This document shows positions 8,619-16,904 of a stretch of DNA of 27,579 nucleotides, in pieces. The DNA is from Ruminococcaceae bacterium UBA3818 (lineage in GTDB: Bacteria; Bacillota; Clostridia; Oscillospirales; Ruminococcaceae). The stretch is taken from contig DFDW01000003.1 in NCBI GenBank assembly GCA_002369315.1, positions 20,483-48,061 on the forward strand. The letters are read 5' to 3'. The position numbers were made by a program, and so were the translations under genes. How positions within the stretch are numbered: the first letter of the stretch is position 1; each line of letters opens with the position of its first letter. The notes beneath the pieces are model-generated. The model was not told where the DNA came from and ran no database searches. It was given only the letters and a program-made list of their open reading frames with translations.

Positions 8619-9628
8619 TGTTTCACTTCCTTTATCCAAAAAGGCTCTTTTTCGGGCAGATTTTCATCCGGAAAGATCTTCACCGCATATCCTTTGGCCG
8701 CCAGCCAGCGAATATTCTCCCGCTTTTGGCCCACTGCCTTGGAAAGCATTTGGGGACGAACCAGTATTTCCAGCTTTTCCCCCGAAAAGTTGCCCTTTTC
8801 CAGTTCTTCCAGCAGGCGGTTTCTCCATACCCGGGAATAGACCATTTCTCCAAACGCAGGGTGAAACGGCCCCGCGATGCAACTTTGTTCCAGTGATTGT
8901 TCCGCATGCAGCCCAATGCGGATCACGGTGATATTCCTGTCCTCGAAAAAGCGCAGCAGCCAAGCGGTCAAATCCGCAGCCTCTTCCACCGTCAACGGTG
9001 TATAACTGCCCTGCCGGTACCATCGCGCCAAATCGGTGCCTTCTACCACCAGCGTGGGATACAGCCGCACACAATCCGGCTGCAGCGCGGCGATCTTTTT
9101 TGCTGTTTCACAGCAGGAAACCCGCGTTTCCCCCGGAAGGCCGACCATCATCTGTAACCCCAAAGAAAACCCCGCCTGCCGAATCAGGCCGGACGCGTGT
9201 TCTACATCTTTTGCCGTATGGCCGCGCCCATTTCGGGAAAGCACCTCATCATCCATACTCTGCGCGCCCAGTTCGACCGTCGTGACGCCATACGCTTGTA
9301 ACAGCGCCAAAATCTGCAGGTCAATGGCGTCCGGCCGGGTAGAAACGCGAAGGCCGTCAAACGATCCATCTTTTACAAACGGGTAAGCCGCCTGTAAAAG
9401 CGACCGCATCTGTTCCGGTTCAATGGCAGTAAAACTGCCGCCGAAAAAGGCAATTTCCGCCGGAAAATCCCTCCCGTTCAGCTTTTGCGCCGCGGCACGG
9501 CAGGTTTTGGCAACCTCATCCGGCGACGGCGGGCCAATACTGCCGCTGATATTTCTCTGATCGCAGAAGCTGCATCGATGCAGGCAGCCCAAATGCGGGA
9601 CAAAAAACGCTACGTTGGCGTGCTTCAT
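8609..9628 (-). CDS. Elp3-like radical SAM protein of unknown function
   Basis: A 339-residue radical SAM protein. The canonical CX3CX2C cluster motif is at Cys15, Cys19 and Cys22 (GCLHRCSFC), followed by FFGGSFTAI (SAM-binding region, about 61-69), STRPDAI (96-102), VELGAQS (118-124) and MVGLPGET (161-168). These match the Elp3/YhcC-like branch of the superfamily, but there is no C-terminal acetyltransferase domain, so it is not a full Elp3. The substrate is unknown; tRNA or other RNA modification is a guess from family only. ATG at 9628 shares ATGA with the rnc stop, and its 3' end overlaps smc by 10 nt. From general knowledge, a radical SAM gene at this position between rnc and smc is common in Clostridia. 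Confidence 0.88.
   Translation of the reverse strand: MKHANVAFFVPHLGCLHRCSFCDQRNISGSIGPPSPDEVAKTCRAAAQKLNGRDFPAEIAFFGGSFTAIEPEQMRSLLQAAYPFVKDGSFDGLRVSTRPDAIDLQILALLQAYGVTTVELGAQSMDDEVLSRNGRGHTAKDVEHASGLIRQAGFSLGLQMMVGLPGETRVSCCETAKKIAALQPDCVRLYPTLVVEGTDLARWYRQGSYTPLTVEEAADLTAWLLRFFEDRNITVIRIGLHAEQSLEQSCIAGPFHPAFGEMVYSRVWRNRLLEELEKGNFSGEKLEILVRPQMLSKAVGQKRENIRWLAAKGYAVKIFPDENLPEKEPFWIKEVKHCI
8624..8633 (-). promoter_or_regulatory. Ribosome binding site fixing smc TTG start
   Basis: Minus-strand AAAGGAAGTG lies 5 nt before TTG 8618 and downstream of the alternative TTG at 8639, so it supports the shorter product. It is inside the last codons of the radical SAM gene. Confidence 0.7.
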
Positions 9629-10317
9629 TGCCCCATCAATTCCAGCGCCACCTTAGCCGCAGCCTGTTCGGCGCTCTTTTTGGAGCGGCCTTCTCCCCGC
9701 CCGATGACGTTGCTGTTCAAGTGTACTTCGACCACAAACCGTTTGTTATGATCCGGTCCCGACTCTTCCACCAATTCATAGGTTACCCGCTCTTCCGGAT
9801 TTTTCTGAATGATCTCCTGGAGGATGGTTTTATAGTCTTTAAACGCCGAGGGCGTGTGGTTTTCAACAGCGGGAACTACATAATAAAGCACAAATTTCAA
9901 CGCCGGTTCCATACCGCCATCCAAATAAATCGCGGCAATCACCGCTTCAAAAGCATCAGCCAAAATCGATGGACGCTGCCGGCCGCCGGTGGCTTCTTCC
10001 CCTTTGCCCAAGAGCAGAAAATCACCCAATCCCAGCTGAACGGCGTACTGGCAAAGCGCTTTTTCGCAGACCAGTGCCGCCCGCAGTTTGGTCAACTCCC
10101 CTTCCGGCAAATGGGAATAATGCCGGAACAGATAATCGGACACGATGATCGACAGCACCGCATCGCCCAAAAACTCCTGTCGCTCATTGCAGGGATCTTC
10201 TTTTTTCCCTTCGTTGGCATAGGAGGAATGGGTAAGGGCGATGGTAAGATATTTTTGGTTATGAAAATGGTAGCCCAGCTTTTCCTGGCACAATTTCAAA
10301 TCCGTTTGACAGTTCAT
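9625..10317 (-). CDS. rnc: Ribonuclease III
   Basis: Double-strand-specific endoribonuclease that processes rRNA precursors and some mRNAs. Seen: the signature NERQEFLGDAVL at residues 44-55, the second acidic pair Asp121/Glu124 in ILADAFEAVIAAIYLDGG, and a C-terminal double-stranded-RNA-binding domain (about 160-228) ending GRGEGRSKKSAEQAAAKVAL. At 230 residues it is of normal length and complete. ATG at 10317 overlaps the plsX stop by four bases (ATGA), and its own stop overlaps the next gene in the same way. The acpP gene that often sits between plsX and rnc in Firmicutes is missing here. Confidence 0.97.
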   Translation of the reverse strand: MNCQTDLKLCQEKLGYHFHNQKYLTIALTHSSYANEGKKEDPCNERQEFLGDAVLSIIVSDYLFRHYSHLPEGELTKLRAALVCEKALCQYAVQLGLGDFLLLGKGEEATGGRQRPSILADAFEAVIAAIYLDGGMEPALKFVLYYVVPAVENHTPSAFKDYKTILQEIIQKNPEERVTYELVEESGPDHNKRFVVEVHLNSNVIGRGEGRSKKSAEQAAAKVALELMGQ

Positions 10318-11333
10318 TCGTTTTCGGCTCCTTGCTCTTTGGCCTTCATCTCAGCCAGATACCCCTCAATCGCTCCAATCACATCCTGGCTGGTAAAGCG
10401 CATTGCCTGGCCGATGGCGTTTTTAAAGGCCTTGGCGTCGGAACTGCCATGGGCTTTGATCGTGGGCTTGGAAATACCCAGCAGCGCAGCACCGCCATAC
10501 TCTTTGTAATCCATCTTCTTTTTAAATTCCCCGAGGCCGCCTTTCAGCGTCAGAGCGGCAAGCTTGGTCAACGTATTTTTCATCAGGATATCCTTGATCT
10601 GGCCAATCAGCGCCTTACTGAGTCCCTCGGTCAATTTCAGCACGATGTTACCTGTAAATCCATCGCACACCGCAACGTCGCATCCGCCCTGGGGAAGCTG
10701 GCGTGCTTCCATATTGCCGACAAAATGCAAAGGAGACTCTTTCAGCTGTTGGTAGGCCTGCTGCTGCAGCGGCGCGCCTTTATGTTCCTCCACGCCGTTG
10801 TTGATCAGAGCTACCCGGGGAGACTCCACATCCATGATTTTGTTCATATAAGCGGAACCCATCAGGCCAAACTGCACCAGCATTTCCGGGCGGCACTCTG
10901 CATTGGCGCCGCAGTCGATCAGCATATATCGCCCCTCCACCGTCGGGATAACCGGTGCCAGCGCTGCACGCTTAATCCCTTTGATCCGCTTGACAATCAG
11001 GCTGGCACCAACGACAAATGCGCCGGTACTGCCCGCGCTGACAAAAGCGTCGCCTTTGCCCTCGGATAAAAGCTTTAAGCCTACAGCCATGGAAGAATCT
11101 TTGTAACTTTTTAAGATTTCGGTCGGCTCCGCGTTCATGTCCATGACCTGCGGCGCATGAACAATTTCCATCCGCTCCAGCGAAATCCCGTTGTCTTCGG
11201 CTGTTTTTCGGATAATGGCTTCATCGCCGGTGAGAACGATATCAACCCCATATTCCGCCACCGCCATAGCGGAACCTTTCACGATTTCCAGCGGAGCATT
11301 GTCCCCGCCAAACGCATCTACAATTATTTTCAT
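10314..11333 (-). CDS. plsX: Phosphate acyltransferase PlsX
   Basis: Converts acyl-ACP and phosphate to acyl-phosphate, the donor for PlsY in phospholipid synthesis; it is a peripheral membrane enzyme. Seen in 339 residues: DAFGGDNAP at 6-14 (the family GGD motif), NAEPTEILKSYKDSSM, the glycine-rich SAGSTGAFV, LAPVIPT, and the CDGFTGNIVLKLTEG motif in the C-terminal half. ATG at 11333 is preceded by AAAGGATGG. It begins 51 nt after trmFO, one of the larger gaps in the cluster, with no terminator and no convincing promoter in it. The usual partners fabD, fabG and acpP do not follow; rnc overlaps directly. Confidence 0.96.
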   Translation of the reverse strand: MKIIVDAFGGDNAPLEIVKGSAMAVAEYGVDIVLTGDEAIIRKTAEDNGISLERMEIVHAPQVMDMNAEPTEILKSYKDSSMAVGLKLLSEGKGDAFVSAGSTGAFVVGASLIVKRIKGIKRAALAPVIPTVEGRYMLIDCGANAECRPEMLVQFGLMGSAYMNKIMDVESPRVALINNGVEEHKGAPLQQQAYQQLKESPLHFVGNMEARQLPQGGCDVAVCDGFTGNIVLKLTEGLSKALIGQIKDILMKNTLTKLAALTLKGGLGEFKKKMDYKEYGGAALLGISKPTIKAHGSSDAKAFKNAIGQAMRFTSQDVIGAIEGYLAEMKAKEQGAENE

Positions 11334-11384
11334 AGCACACCATCCTTTCTGTTGATTGACCTTTTATTCTGACAAAATGCCGGG

Positions 11385-12719
11385 CTACACCGGCAGCAGA
11401 TCCCCTGCCGCGGCACAAAAATCATGCAGGCACCGTTTCTGGCTGTCCAGCGCGCGCTGCGCCAGGGCCTGATAGCGAAGCGATTTGTCCTTAATCCGCT
11501 CCGGATTTGGGGGAAGCAAGCCCATATTACTGCCCATAGGCTGGAAATCCACAACCGTCGGGTCGCTGATGTAGGCGGCAAGCGCACCCATCATAGTGTC
11601 CCGCGGCAACAGAAGCGCCGGCTTTTGCCGAAGCGCCATCGCCATATTGATTCCCGCCAGGATCCCGGACGCCGCCGATTCGATATACCCTTCTACGCCG
11701 GTCATCTGCCCGGCGAAATAGATGCGCCGTTCCTTTCGCAAACAGTAGGAAGCATCCAAAAGTTTTGGACTGTTTAAAAAGGTGTTGCGATGCATGACGC
11801 CGTAACGAACAAACTCCGCGTTTTCCAGCCCCGGAATCATGGAAAAAACCCGTTTTTGTTCCGGAAAACGCAAATTTGTCTGGAATCCAACCAGATTATA
11901 CAGCGTTTTCTGGGCGTTTTCCGCCCGAAGCTGCACTACGGCCCAGGGGCGGTGCCCGGTGCGGGGATCCCGCAGGCCCACCGGTTTCAAAGGGCCGTAC
12001 CGGATGGAATCGCTCCCCCGTTTGGCCAAAACCTCCACCGGCATGCAGCCTTCATAAACCTTTAGGCGGTCCTGTTCAAATTCTTTCAGCTCCACCGACT
12101 GGGCTGAGACCAACGCCTCGTGGAACGCCTCATATTCTTCCCGATTCATCGGACAATTGATATAATCGTCTTCTCCGTTGCCATATCTGGCGGCGAAAAA
12201 CGCCTTGTCCATATCGACGCTGTCGAAAGATACAATGGGAGACGCCGCATCGTAAAAGCTCAGATACGCTTCTCCCAGCAGTTCTTTGATTGCCTGGGAA
12301 AGCCCATCGCTGGTCAGCGGACCGGATGCGATGATCACCGGTCCTTCCGGAATTTTGGTCACCTCTTCATGGCGCACCGTAATCATCGGGTGCTCCGTTA
12401 CCGTTTTGGTCATCCGGTCGGAAAACAGATACCGATCCACCGCCAATGCCCCGCCGGCAGGTACCGCCGTTTCGCGGGCACAGCGCACCACAATGGAACC
12501 CAGTCGATACATTTCTTCCTTCAAAAGTCCCGCCGCCGAACCAACCCTGCTGGCCTTCAGCGAATTGGAACAGACCAATTCCGCAAAGCCCTCATAGTGA
12601 TGTGCGGGGGAAAATTTGACCGGCTTCATTTCATACAGCGTCACCGGAATGCCGCGGCAGGCCAGCTGCCAGGCCGCCTCACATCCTGCCAGGCCGGCGC
12701 CGATCACCGAAACCGTCAT
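11385..12719 (-). CDS. trmFO: Folate/FAD-dependent tRNA (uracil-54) methyltransferase TrmFO
   Basis: Forms ribothymidine at position 54 of tRNA using methylenetetrahydrofolate and FAD. The 444-residue protein has the FAD Rossmann motif GAGLAG at 7-12, the catalytic Cys50 in ELVCSNSLKA, and the second conserved Cys225 in EGCMPVEV (equivalent to B. subtilis Cys53 and Cys226). Near the C-terminus are VEGYIESAASGILAGINMA and MGSNMGLLPP. I use ATG at 12719, which shares one base with the topA stop (TGATG). A TTG one codon earlier is possible but less likely. The dprA-topA-trmFO order is the conserved B. subtilis smf-topA-gid arrangement; xerC/hslVU/codY do not follow here. Confidence 0.96.
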   Translation of the reverse strand: MTVSVIGAGLAGCEAAWQLACRGIPVTLYEMKPVKFSPAHHYEGFAELVCSNSLKASRVGSAAGLLKEEMYRLGSIVVRCARETAVPAGGALAVDRYLFSDRMTKTVTEHPMITVRHEEVTKIPEGPVIIASGPLTSDGLSQAIKELLGEAYLSFYDAASPIVSFDSVDMDKAFFAARYGNGEDDYINCPMNREEYEAFHEALVSAQSVELKEFEQDRLKVYEGCMPVEVLAKRGSDSIRYGPLKPVGLRDPRTGHRPWAVVQLRAENAQKTLYNLVGFQTNLRFPEQKRVFSMIPGLENAEFVRYGVMHRNTFLNSPKLLDASYCLRKERRIYFAGQMTGVEGYIESAASGILAGINMAMALRQKPALLLPRDTMMGALAAYISDPTVVDFQPMGSNMGLLPPNPERIKDKSLRYQALAQRALDSQKRCLHDFCAAAGDLLPV

Positions 12720-14809
12720 CAATCTTTGAGTCCCCTTTCATAATCGCAGCCATCCTTGGCGCAGTAGATCCGGCCCATTTTCCCGGTCTTTTTAAACAAT
12801 GTCGCGCCGCATTTGGGGCAGGTTTCTTTTAATGGCGTATCCCAAGTCATAAAGCCGCATTTGGGGTTGTGCTCACATCCGTAATAAACCTTTCCTTTTT
12901 TGGATTTTTTCGCCAGCACCTTACCGCCGCAAAGAGGGCAAACGCCGCCGGTATCCTGCACGATTTTGCGGGTATTTTTACATTCAGGAAAGCCGGGGCA
13001 CGCTAAAAACTTGCCGAAACGCCCGGTTTTGATAACCATCTTCCGGCCGCACAACTCACAAATCTCGTCTGTTTCTTCGTCCGGCACCTTTACCCTCGTA
13101 CCGTCCATATTCTTTTCCGCCTGGCTGAGCATGGCAGAAAAATCCTCATAGAACACCGCCAAGGTATCCACCCAGTCGACCGAGCCTTCCTCCACTTCAT
13201 CTAGATTTTTTTCCATCTGCGCGGTAAAATCCACATCCACAATTTTTTTGAACTGGTCTTTCATCAGCTGGGTCACTACCTCGCCCAGCGCTGTGGGTTT
13301 CAGCGCTTTCGCCTCCCGTTCCACGTATCCCCGGGAGAGAATCGTCGTGATGGTAGGCGCGTAGGTGCTGGGGCGTCCAATGCCGTTTTCCTCCAGCGTT
13401 TTAATCAGCGAAGCCTCGGTAAAACGGGGCGGTGGCTGCGTAAAATGCTGCGAACTTTCCAGGCTCTTTAATTTCAGCAAATCGCCTTTTTCCATTTCCG
13501 GAAGCGCACCCGCTCCCTCTTCTTCCGCGCCGGCGGATTCTTCTTTGCTTTCCTCGTACAAAATGGTATACCCATCAAACTTCACCGTATAGCCGGATGC
13601 TTTAAACAGGTACTCTCCCGCCCGGATGTCCACCGAAACCGTGTCCAGCAAAGCGGTGGCCATCTGGCTGGCAATAAACCGCTCCCACACCAGCTTATAA
13701 AGCTTATACTGGTCACCGGAAAGGCTGCTCTTCACCTGATCCGGCGTCATTTCCGGCATGGTGGGGCGGATCGCCTCATGGGCATCCTGTGCGTTGTTTT
13801 TGGATTTATAGATCCGCCGCTTGGGCGGCAGATAATTTTTGCCGTAGCGCTGCTCAATAAAGCCGGCCGCCTGCTGCGCAGCTTCATCCGAGATGCGCAG
13901 CGAGTCGGTACGCATATAGGTGATCAAGCCCACGGCGCCCATAGACCCGACCTCGACTCCTTCATACAGCTCCTGCGCCGCTTTCATAGTGCGACGCGCC
14001 TGGAACCCCAACCGGCGGGACGCTTCCTGCTGAAGGGTACTGGTGGTAAACGGCGGCGCGGGCGATTTTTTCCGGACGCTCTTTTTCACGTTTTCCACTG
14101 CATAACTGCAGCCTTCCAGCTCTTTTAAAATGGCGTCGGCTTCCGCTTGGGTTTTGATTGAGATTTTTTTGTCCTTGCCATATAGCTTCGCCCCAAACGC
14201 CTTTCGGCTGGCCTTGCCCAGCAGCTTGGCGTCAACAGACCAATATTCTTCCGGCTTAAATTTCCGGATTTCCTCTTCACGGTCTACGATAATGCGTACC
14301 GCTACCGACTGTACCCTACCGGCGGAAAGTCCGCGGCGCACTTTTTTCCACAAAAATGGGCTCAGCTTGTAACCGACGATCCGGTCCAGAATCCGGCGCG
14401 TCTGCTGCGCGTTGACCAGATCCATATCCACCTGCCGGGGCGCGGCCATGCCGGACTGGACGCCTGATTTGGTGATTTCATTGAAAGTGACGCGGTTGGC
14501 CTGGTTCAAATCCAGTCCCAGCAGGTAAGCAAGATGCCACGAAATGGCCTCGCCCTCCCGGTCCGGGTCGGTAGCCAGATAGACCGCGTCGCTTTTCTTC
14601 CCCTTTTTTTTCAGGTTTTGTACCAGTTCCTCTTTTCCTTTGATCTCCACATAGTCTGGCTGAAAACCGTGTTCAATGTCGATTCCCAGCTTACTTTTAG
14701 GCAAATCCCGAATATGCCCCATGGAGGCGACTACATCGTAGCCCTCCCCGAGATATTTCTGGATGGTCTTTGCTTTTGCGGGGGACTCCACAATAACAAG
14801 TTTTGACAT
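12719..14809 (-). CDS. topA: DNA topoisomerase I
   Basis: Type IA topoisomerase that relaxes negative supercoils. The N-terminal Toprim domain shows VIVESPAKA with the catalytic Glu8 and the acidic ATDPDREGEAISWH run (80-93). The active-site tyrosine is Tyr298 in ITYMRTDS. The GRPSTYAPTI motif follows in domain IV. The C-terminus carries three zinc-ribbon Cys4 units: CELC...CPGFPEC, CPLC...CEHNPKC and CPKC...CAKDGC. At 696 residues it has the usual Firmicutes length. A short acidic linker (ESKEESAGAEEEGAG) interrupts the middle of the protein. ATG at 14809 has a moderate site (AAAGGCGGG). It is separated from dprA by 104 nt, the largest gap in the cluster. Confidence 0.98.
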   Translation of the reverse strand: MSKLVIVESPAKAKTIQKYLGEGYDVVASMGHIRDLPKSKLGIDIEHGFQPDYVEIKGKEELVQNLKKKGKKSDAVYLATDPDREGEAISWHLAYLLGLDLNQANRVTFNEITKSGVQSGMAAPRQVDMDLVNAQQTRRILDRIVGYKLSPFLWKKVRRGLSAGRVQSVAVRIIVDREEEIRKFKPEEYWSVDAKLLGKASRKAFGAKLYGKDKKISIKTQAEADAILKELEGCSYAVENVKKSVRKKSPAPPFTTSTLQQEASRRLGFQARRTMKAAQELYEGVEVGSMGAVGLITYMRTDSLRISDEAAQQAAGFIEQRYGKNYLPPKRRIYKSKNNAQDAHEAIRPTMPEMTPDQVKSSLSGDQYKLYKLVWERFIASQMATALLDTVSVDIRAGEYLFKASGYTVKFDGYTILYEESKEESAGAEEEGAGALPEMEKGDLLKLKSLESSQHFTQPPPRFTEASLIKTLEENGIGRPSTYAPTITTILSRGYVEREAKALKPTALGEVVTQLMKDQFKKIVDVDFTAQMEKNLDEVEEGSVDWVDTLAVFYEDFSAMLSQAEKNMDGTRVKVPDEETDEICELCGRKMVIKTGRFGKFLACPGFPECKNTRKIVQDTGGVCPLCGGKVLAKKSKKGKVYYGCEHNPKCGFMTWDTPLKETCPKCGATLFKKTGKMGRIYCAKDGCDYERGLKD

Positions 14810-14907
14810 TCAATCCCGCCTTTATTTCTGTAATCTTGAACCGCCGCGAAAAGGGCGTTTTGGAAAAACTCTGCTGAAAACACTATATCTTGTGTGTATT
14901 CCATCTT

Positions 14908-14929
14908 ATTTTGTCAGCAAATACAAAAT
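14908..14929. repeat. AT-rich inverted repeat at dprA stop codon
   Basis: Perfect 7-bp arms (ATTTTGT and ACAAAAT) separated by 8 nt straddle the dprA stop codon at the upstream edge of the 104-nt dprA-topA gap. It is too weak and lacks a T-tract in the right place for an intrinsic terminator. It could be a protein-binding palindrome or chance. The rest of the gap (14810-14913) shows no convincing promoter; a TATAGT box near 14880 has no -35 partner at normal spacing. Confidence 0.25.
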
Positions 14930-16086
14930 CTCTTCCCTGCATTTGCCGATATATATCCCATTATTTCAAGTTCTGAAAGCGCTGTCAAGACTTCCGCGGG
15001 ATTTTTTTGCGTACGCGCCGCGATTTCATCCGCGTTGATCGGAATCTCCGACAAAACTTCATAAATTTCGCGAATATTTTCATCGCATTCCGGCGGAAGA
15101 TCCCGTTTTTTCCGAATCGGCACCACAGGCTGCGCCAAATCCGCCTTTTTCAGTCGGCTCTCAGCGGAAGGCTTCTCCCTTTTGTTTTGCTCAACCGGGA
15201 CCCTCCAATCTATTTTGGCGGCATATCGGTATCGATATTCTTCTAAAATATCGCCGGCGCAGGAAACCGGTATCGCTCCTGCCTGCAGCAGGCGAAACGG
15301 GCCTTTGGACAATCCGCTCAACACGCTGCCCGGAACCGCAAACACATCTTTCCCTTGTTCCAGCGCATAATTGGCGGTGATCAGCGATCCGCTGCTCAAT
15401 TCGCCCTCTACTACGACAACGCCCAACGACAAAGCGGACATCAGGCGGTTCCGGATGGGAAAATGAAAGCCCTCCGGTTTCGCGCCCAACGGAAACTCGG
15501 AAATCACGGCACCCCGCTTCGGCGTTTCCCGGCGCAGAGTCATATGTTCCGGCGGATAGACGATATCCAATCCGCAGCCCAGCACGGCAACGGTACTGCC
15601 GCCGGCGAGTAAAGCTGCCTCGTGTGCCGCGCCGTCGATGCCGCGGGCCATGCCCGTAATGACCACCGCTCCCATGCGTGCCAGGCCGCGTCCCAGGTCA
15701 GCCGCAACCGTCCGGCCATAATCGGAACACTTTCTGGCGCCCACCAGCGTGATGGCCACATTGTCATCCAGTCCGGCCAGCGTACCGTCGATATACAAAA
15801 CAGCAGGCATCGCATAAATATTGCGCAGCCGGTTGGGATATTCTTTCTGGTCCGGCGTCAAGATCCGGTATCCTTTATCCAACGTTCTTTCTTTTAGGCG
15901 CAGCGCATCGGACAAAGACGCGTCAATCAGTTTCTGTTTCTCTGGCGCCGTCAGAAATTCGACATGGCGAAAACCAGTTTTCTTTTCTGCATAGAAATGC
16001 TCCGCTGTTTCAAAACAAGCGACAATATCATTGATCCGGGGACTGCCCGCTCCCAACGCATTGGAAAGCCAAATCCAAAATTCCAT
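14914..16086 (-). CDS. dprA: DNA-processing protein DprA
   Basis: Binds incoming single-stranded DNA and loads RecA during natural transformation, a role shown in competent species; in most Clostridia the use is unproven. The 390-residue protein has an N-terminal extension, a Rossmann-like DprA core, and a C-terminal winged-helix domain (about 335-390). Core motifs: VGAR at 115-118, GMARGIDGAAH at 145-155, VLGCGLD at 168-174, FPIRNRLMS at 209-217, VVVVEG, SGSLITA and VPGS at 251-254. The following motif reads SKGPFRLLQAGA (260-271), where relatives usually have a Gly-Thr-Asn-type sequence, so it is slightly divergent. ATG at 16086 follows AGGAGG by 6 nt. It starts 12 nt after the methylase gene. 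Confidence 0.95.
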   Translation of the reverse strand: MEFWIWLSNALGAGSPRINDIVACFETAEHFYAEKKTGFRHVEFLTAPEKQKLIDASLSDALRLKERTLDKGYRILTPDQKEYPNRLRNIYAMPAVLYIDGTLAGLDDNVAITLVGARKCSDYGRTVAADLGRGLARMGAVVITGMARGIDGAAHEAALLAGGSTVAVLGCGLDIVYPPEHMTLRRETPKRGAVISEFPLGAKPEGFHFPIRNRLMSALSLGVVVVEGELSSGSLITANYALEQGKDVFAVPGSVLSGLSKGPFRLLQAGAIPVSCAGDILEEYRYRYAAKIDWRVPVEQNKREKPSAESRLKKADLAQPVVPIRKKRDLPPECDENIREIYEVLSEIPINADEIAARTQKNPAEVLTALSELEIMGYISANAGKRFCIC

Positions 16087-16098
16087 TCCTATCCTCCT

Positions 16099-16884
16099 TT
16101 ACCGGCACATCTCCCACAAAATCAGCGAAGCGGCCACTCCCGCGTTCAGCGACTCCGCCTCCCCTTTCATAGGGATATAAAGTGTTTTCTCACAGGCGTT
16201 CAATACCGACTGGGAAATTCCGTTTCCTTCGTTTCCAACTACCGTTACCGCCTTTTGGGGGAAGCGGAATTCTCCCAACCGGACCGCAGTATCATCCAGC
16301 GCTGCCCCAAAGCTGGCAAATCCCTCTTTTTTCAAATCCTCCAGCGTCTGCGCCAGATCCGGCACCGTCCAGACAGGTAGACGGAATACGCTTCCCATCG
16401 TGCTCCTGAGCACCTTAGGGCTATAGCAATCCGCGCAGCCTTCACTTAAAATAATGCCATCCGCGCCGAACGCGTCTGCCGTCCGGATGATCGTTCCCAG
16501 ATTGCCGGGGTCCTGCAGATGGTCCAGCGCAAGGAATTTGTCGCCGGATCCGGCAATCTGCCGGGGCGGGCGCTGCGGTATTTTGCAGACACAGTAAATT
16601 CCCTGGGGGGTCTTCACGCTGCTGATTTTTGCTTCCAAACTGCCGGAAACCAGATACGCCGCCTGCGCTTTTCGGCACAGCGCATCCCACAGTAGAACAT
16701 GGCGCGCCGCACCGTCCTCACTGGCAAAGACCTGCTGCAGGGAAAGACCGCAACGCAGGACTTCCTGCGCCATCCTCGTCCCTTCTGTTAAAAAAGAAGC
16801 GCTTTCTTCTCTGGATTTACGGTTCTCCCGCAGTTTTATCAGCCATTTGATTTTTTCGTTATCCTTACTGGTTATCCGTTCCAT
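16099..16884 (-). CDS. SpoU/TrmH-family RNA 2'-O-ribose methyltransferase
   Basis: SAM-dependent SPOUT methyltransferase acting on ribose 2'-O in rRNA or tRNA; the exact target cannot be told from sequence. The N-terminal 100 residues resemble the SpoU substrate-binding domain (starts MERITSKDNEKIK, with FLTEGTRMAQEVL). The catalytic SPOUT domain carries motif 1 DPGNLGTIIR (125-134), motif 2 VGNEGNGIS (216-224) and motif 3 IPMKGEAESLNAGVA (237-251). At 261 residues it resembles B. subtilis YsgA, which also lies near infC-rpmI-rplT. ATG at 16884 follows GGAG by 6 nt. It starts about 20 nt after the rplT terminator, so it has no room for its own promoter there. Confidence 0.9.
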   Translation of the reverse strand: MERITSKDNEKIKWLIKLRENRKSREESASFLTEGTRMAQEVLRCGLSLQQVFASEDGAARHVLLWDALCRKAQAAYLVSGSLEAKISSVKTPQGIYCVCKIPQRPPRQIAGSGDKFLALDHLQDPGNLGTIIRTADAFGADGIILSEGCADCYSPKVLRSTMGSVFRLPVWTVPDLAQTLEDLKKEGFASFGAALDDTAVRLGEFRFPQKAVTVVGNEGNGISQSVLNACEKTLYIPMKGEAESLNAGVAASLILWEMCR

Positions 16885-16904
16885 TCAAAACTCCATCCAT
16901 TTGC

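Noticed and set aside
9628..10509. Long plus-strand open frame opposite rnc and the end of plsX
   Set aside because: It lies antisense to well-supported genes, has no family motif, and arises from codon bias. Similar plus-strand frames at 813-1613, 2251-2889, 10332-11069, 8170-8931 and 12120-12743 were rejected for the same reason.
11334..11384. Promoter or terminator in the trmFO-plsX gap
   Set aside because: A TTGTCA box is present, but the sequence 17 nt downstream (ACAGAA) is not a -10 element, and there is no stable hairpin.
14810..14913. Promoter for topA in the dprA-topA gap
   Set aside because: TATAGT and CTGACA elements exist but are 24 nt apart, outside normal spacing. No acceptable sigma-A pair was found.
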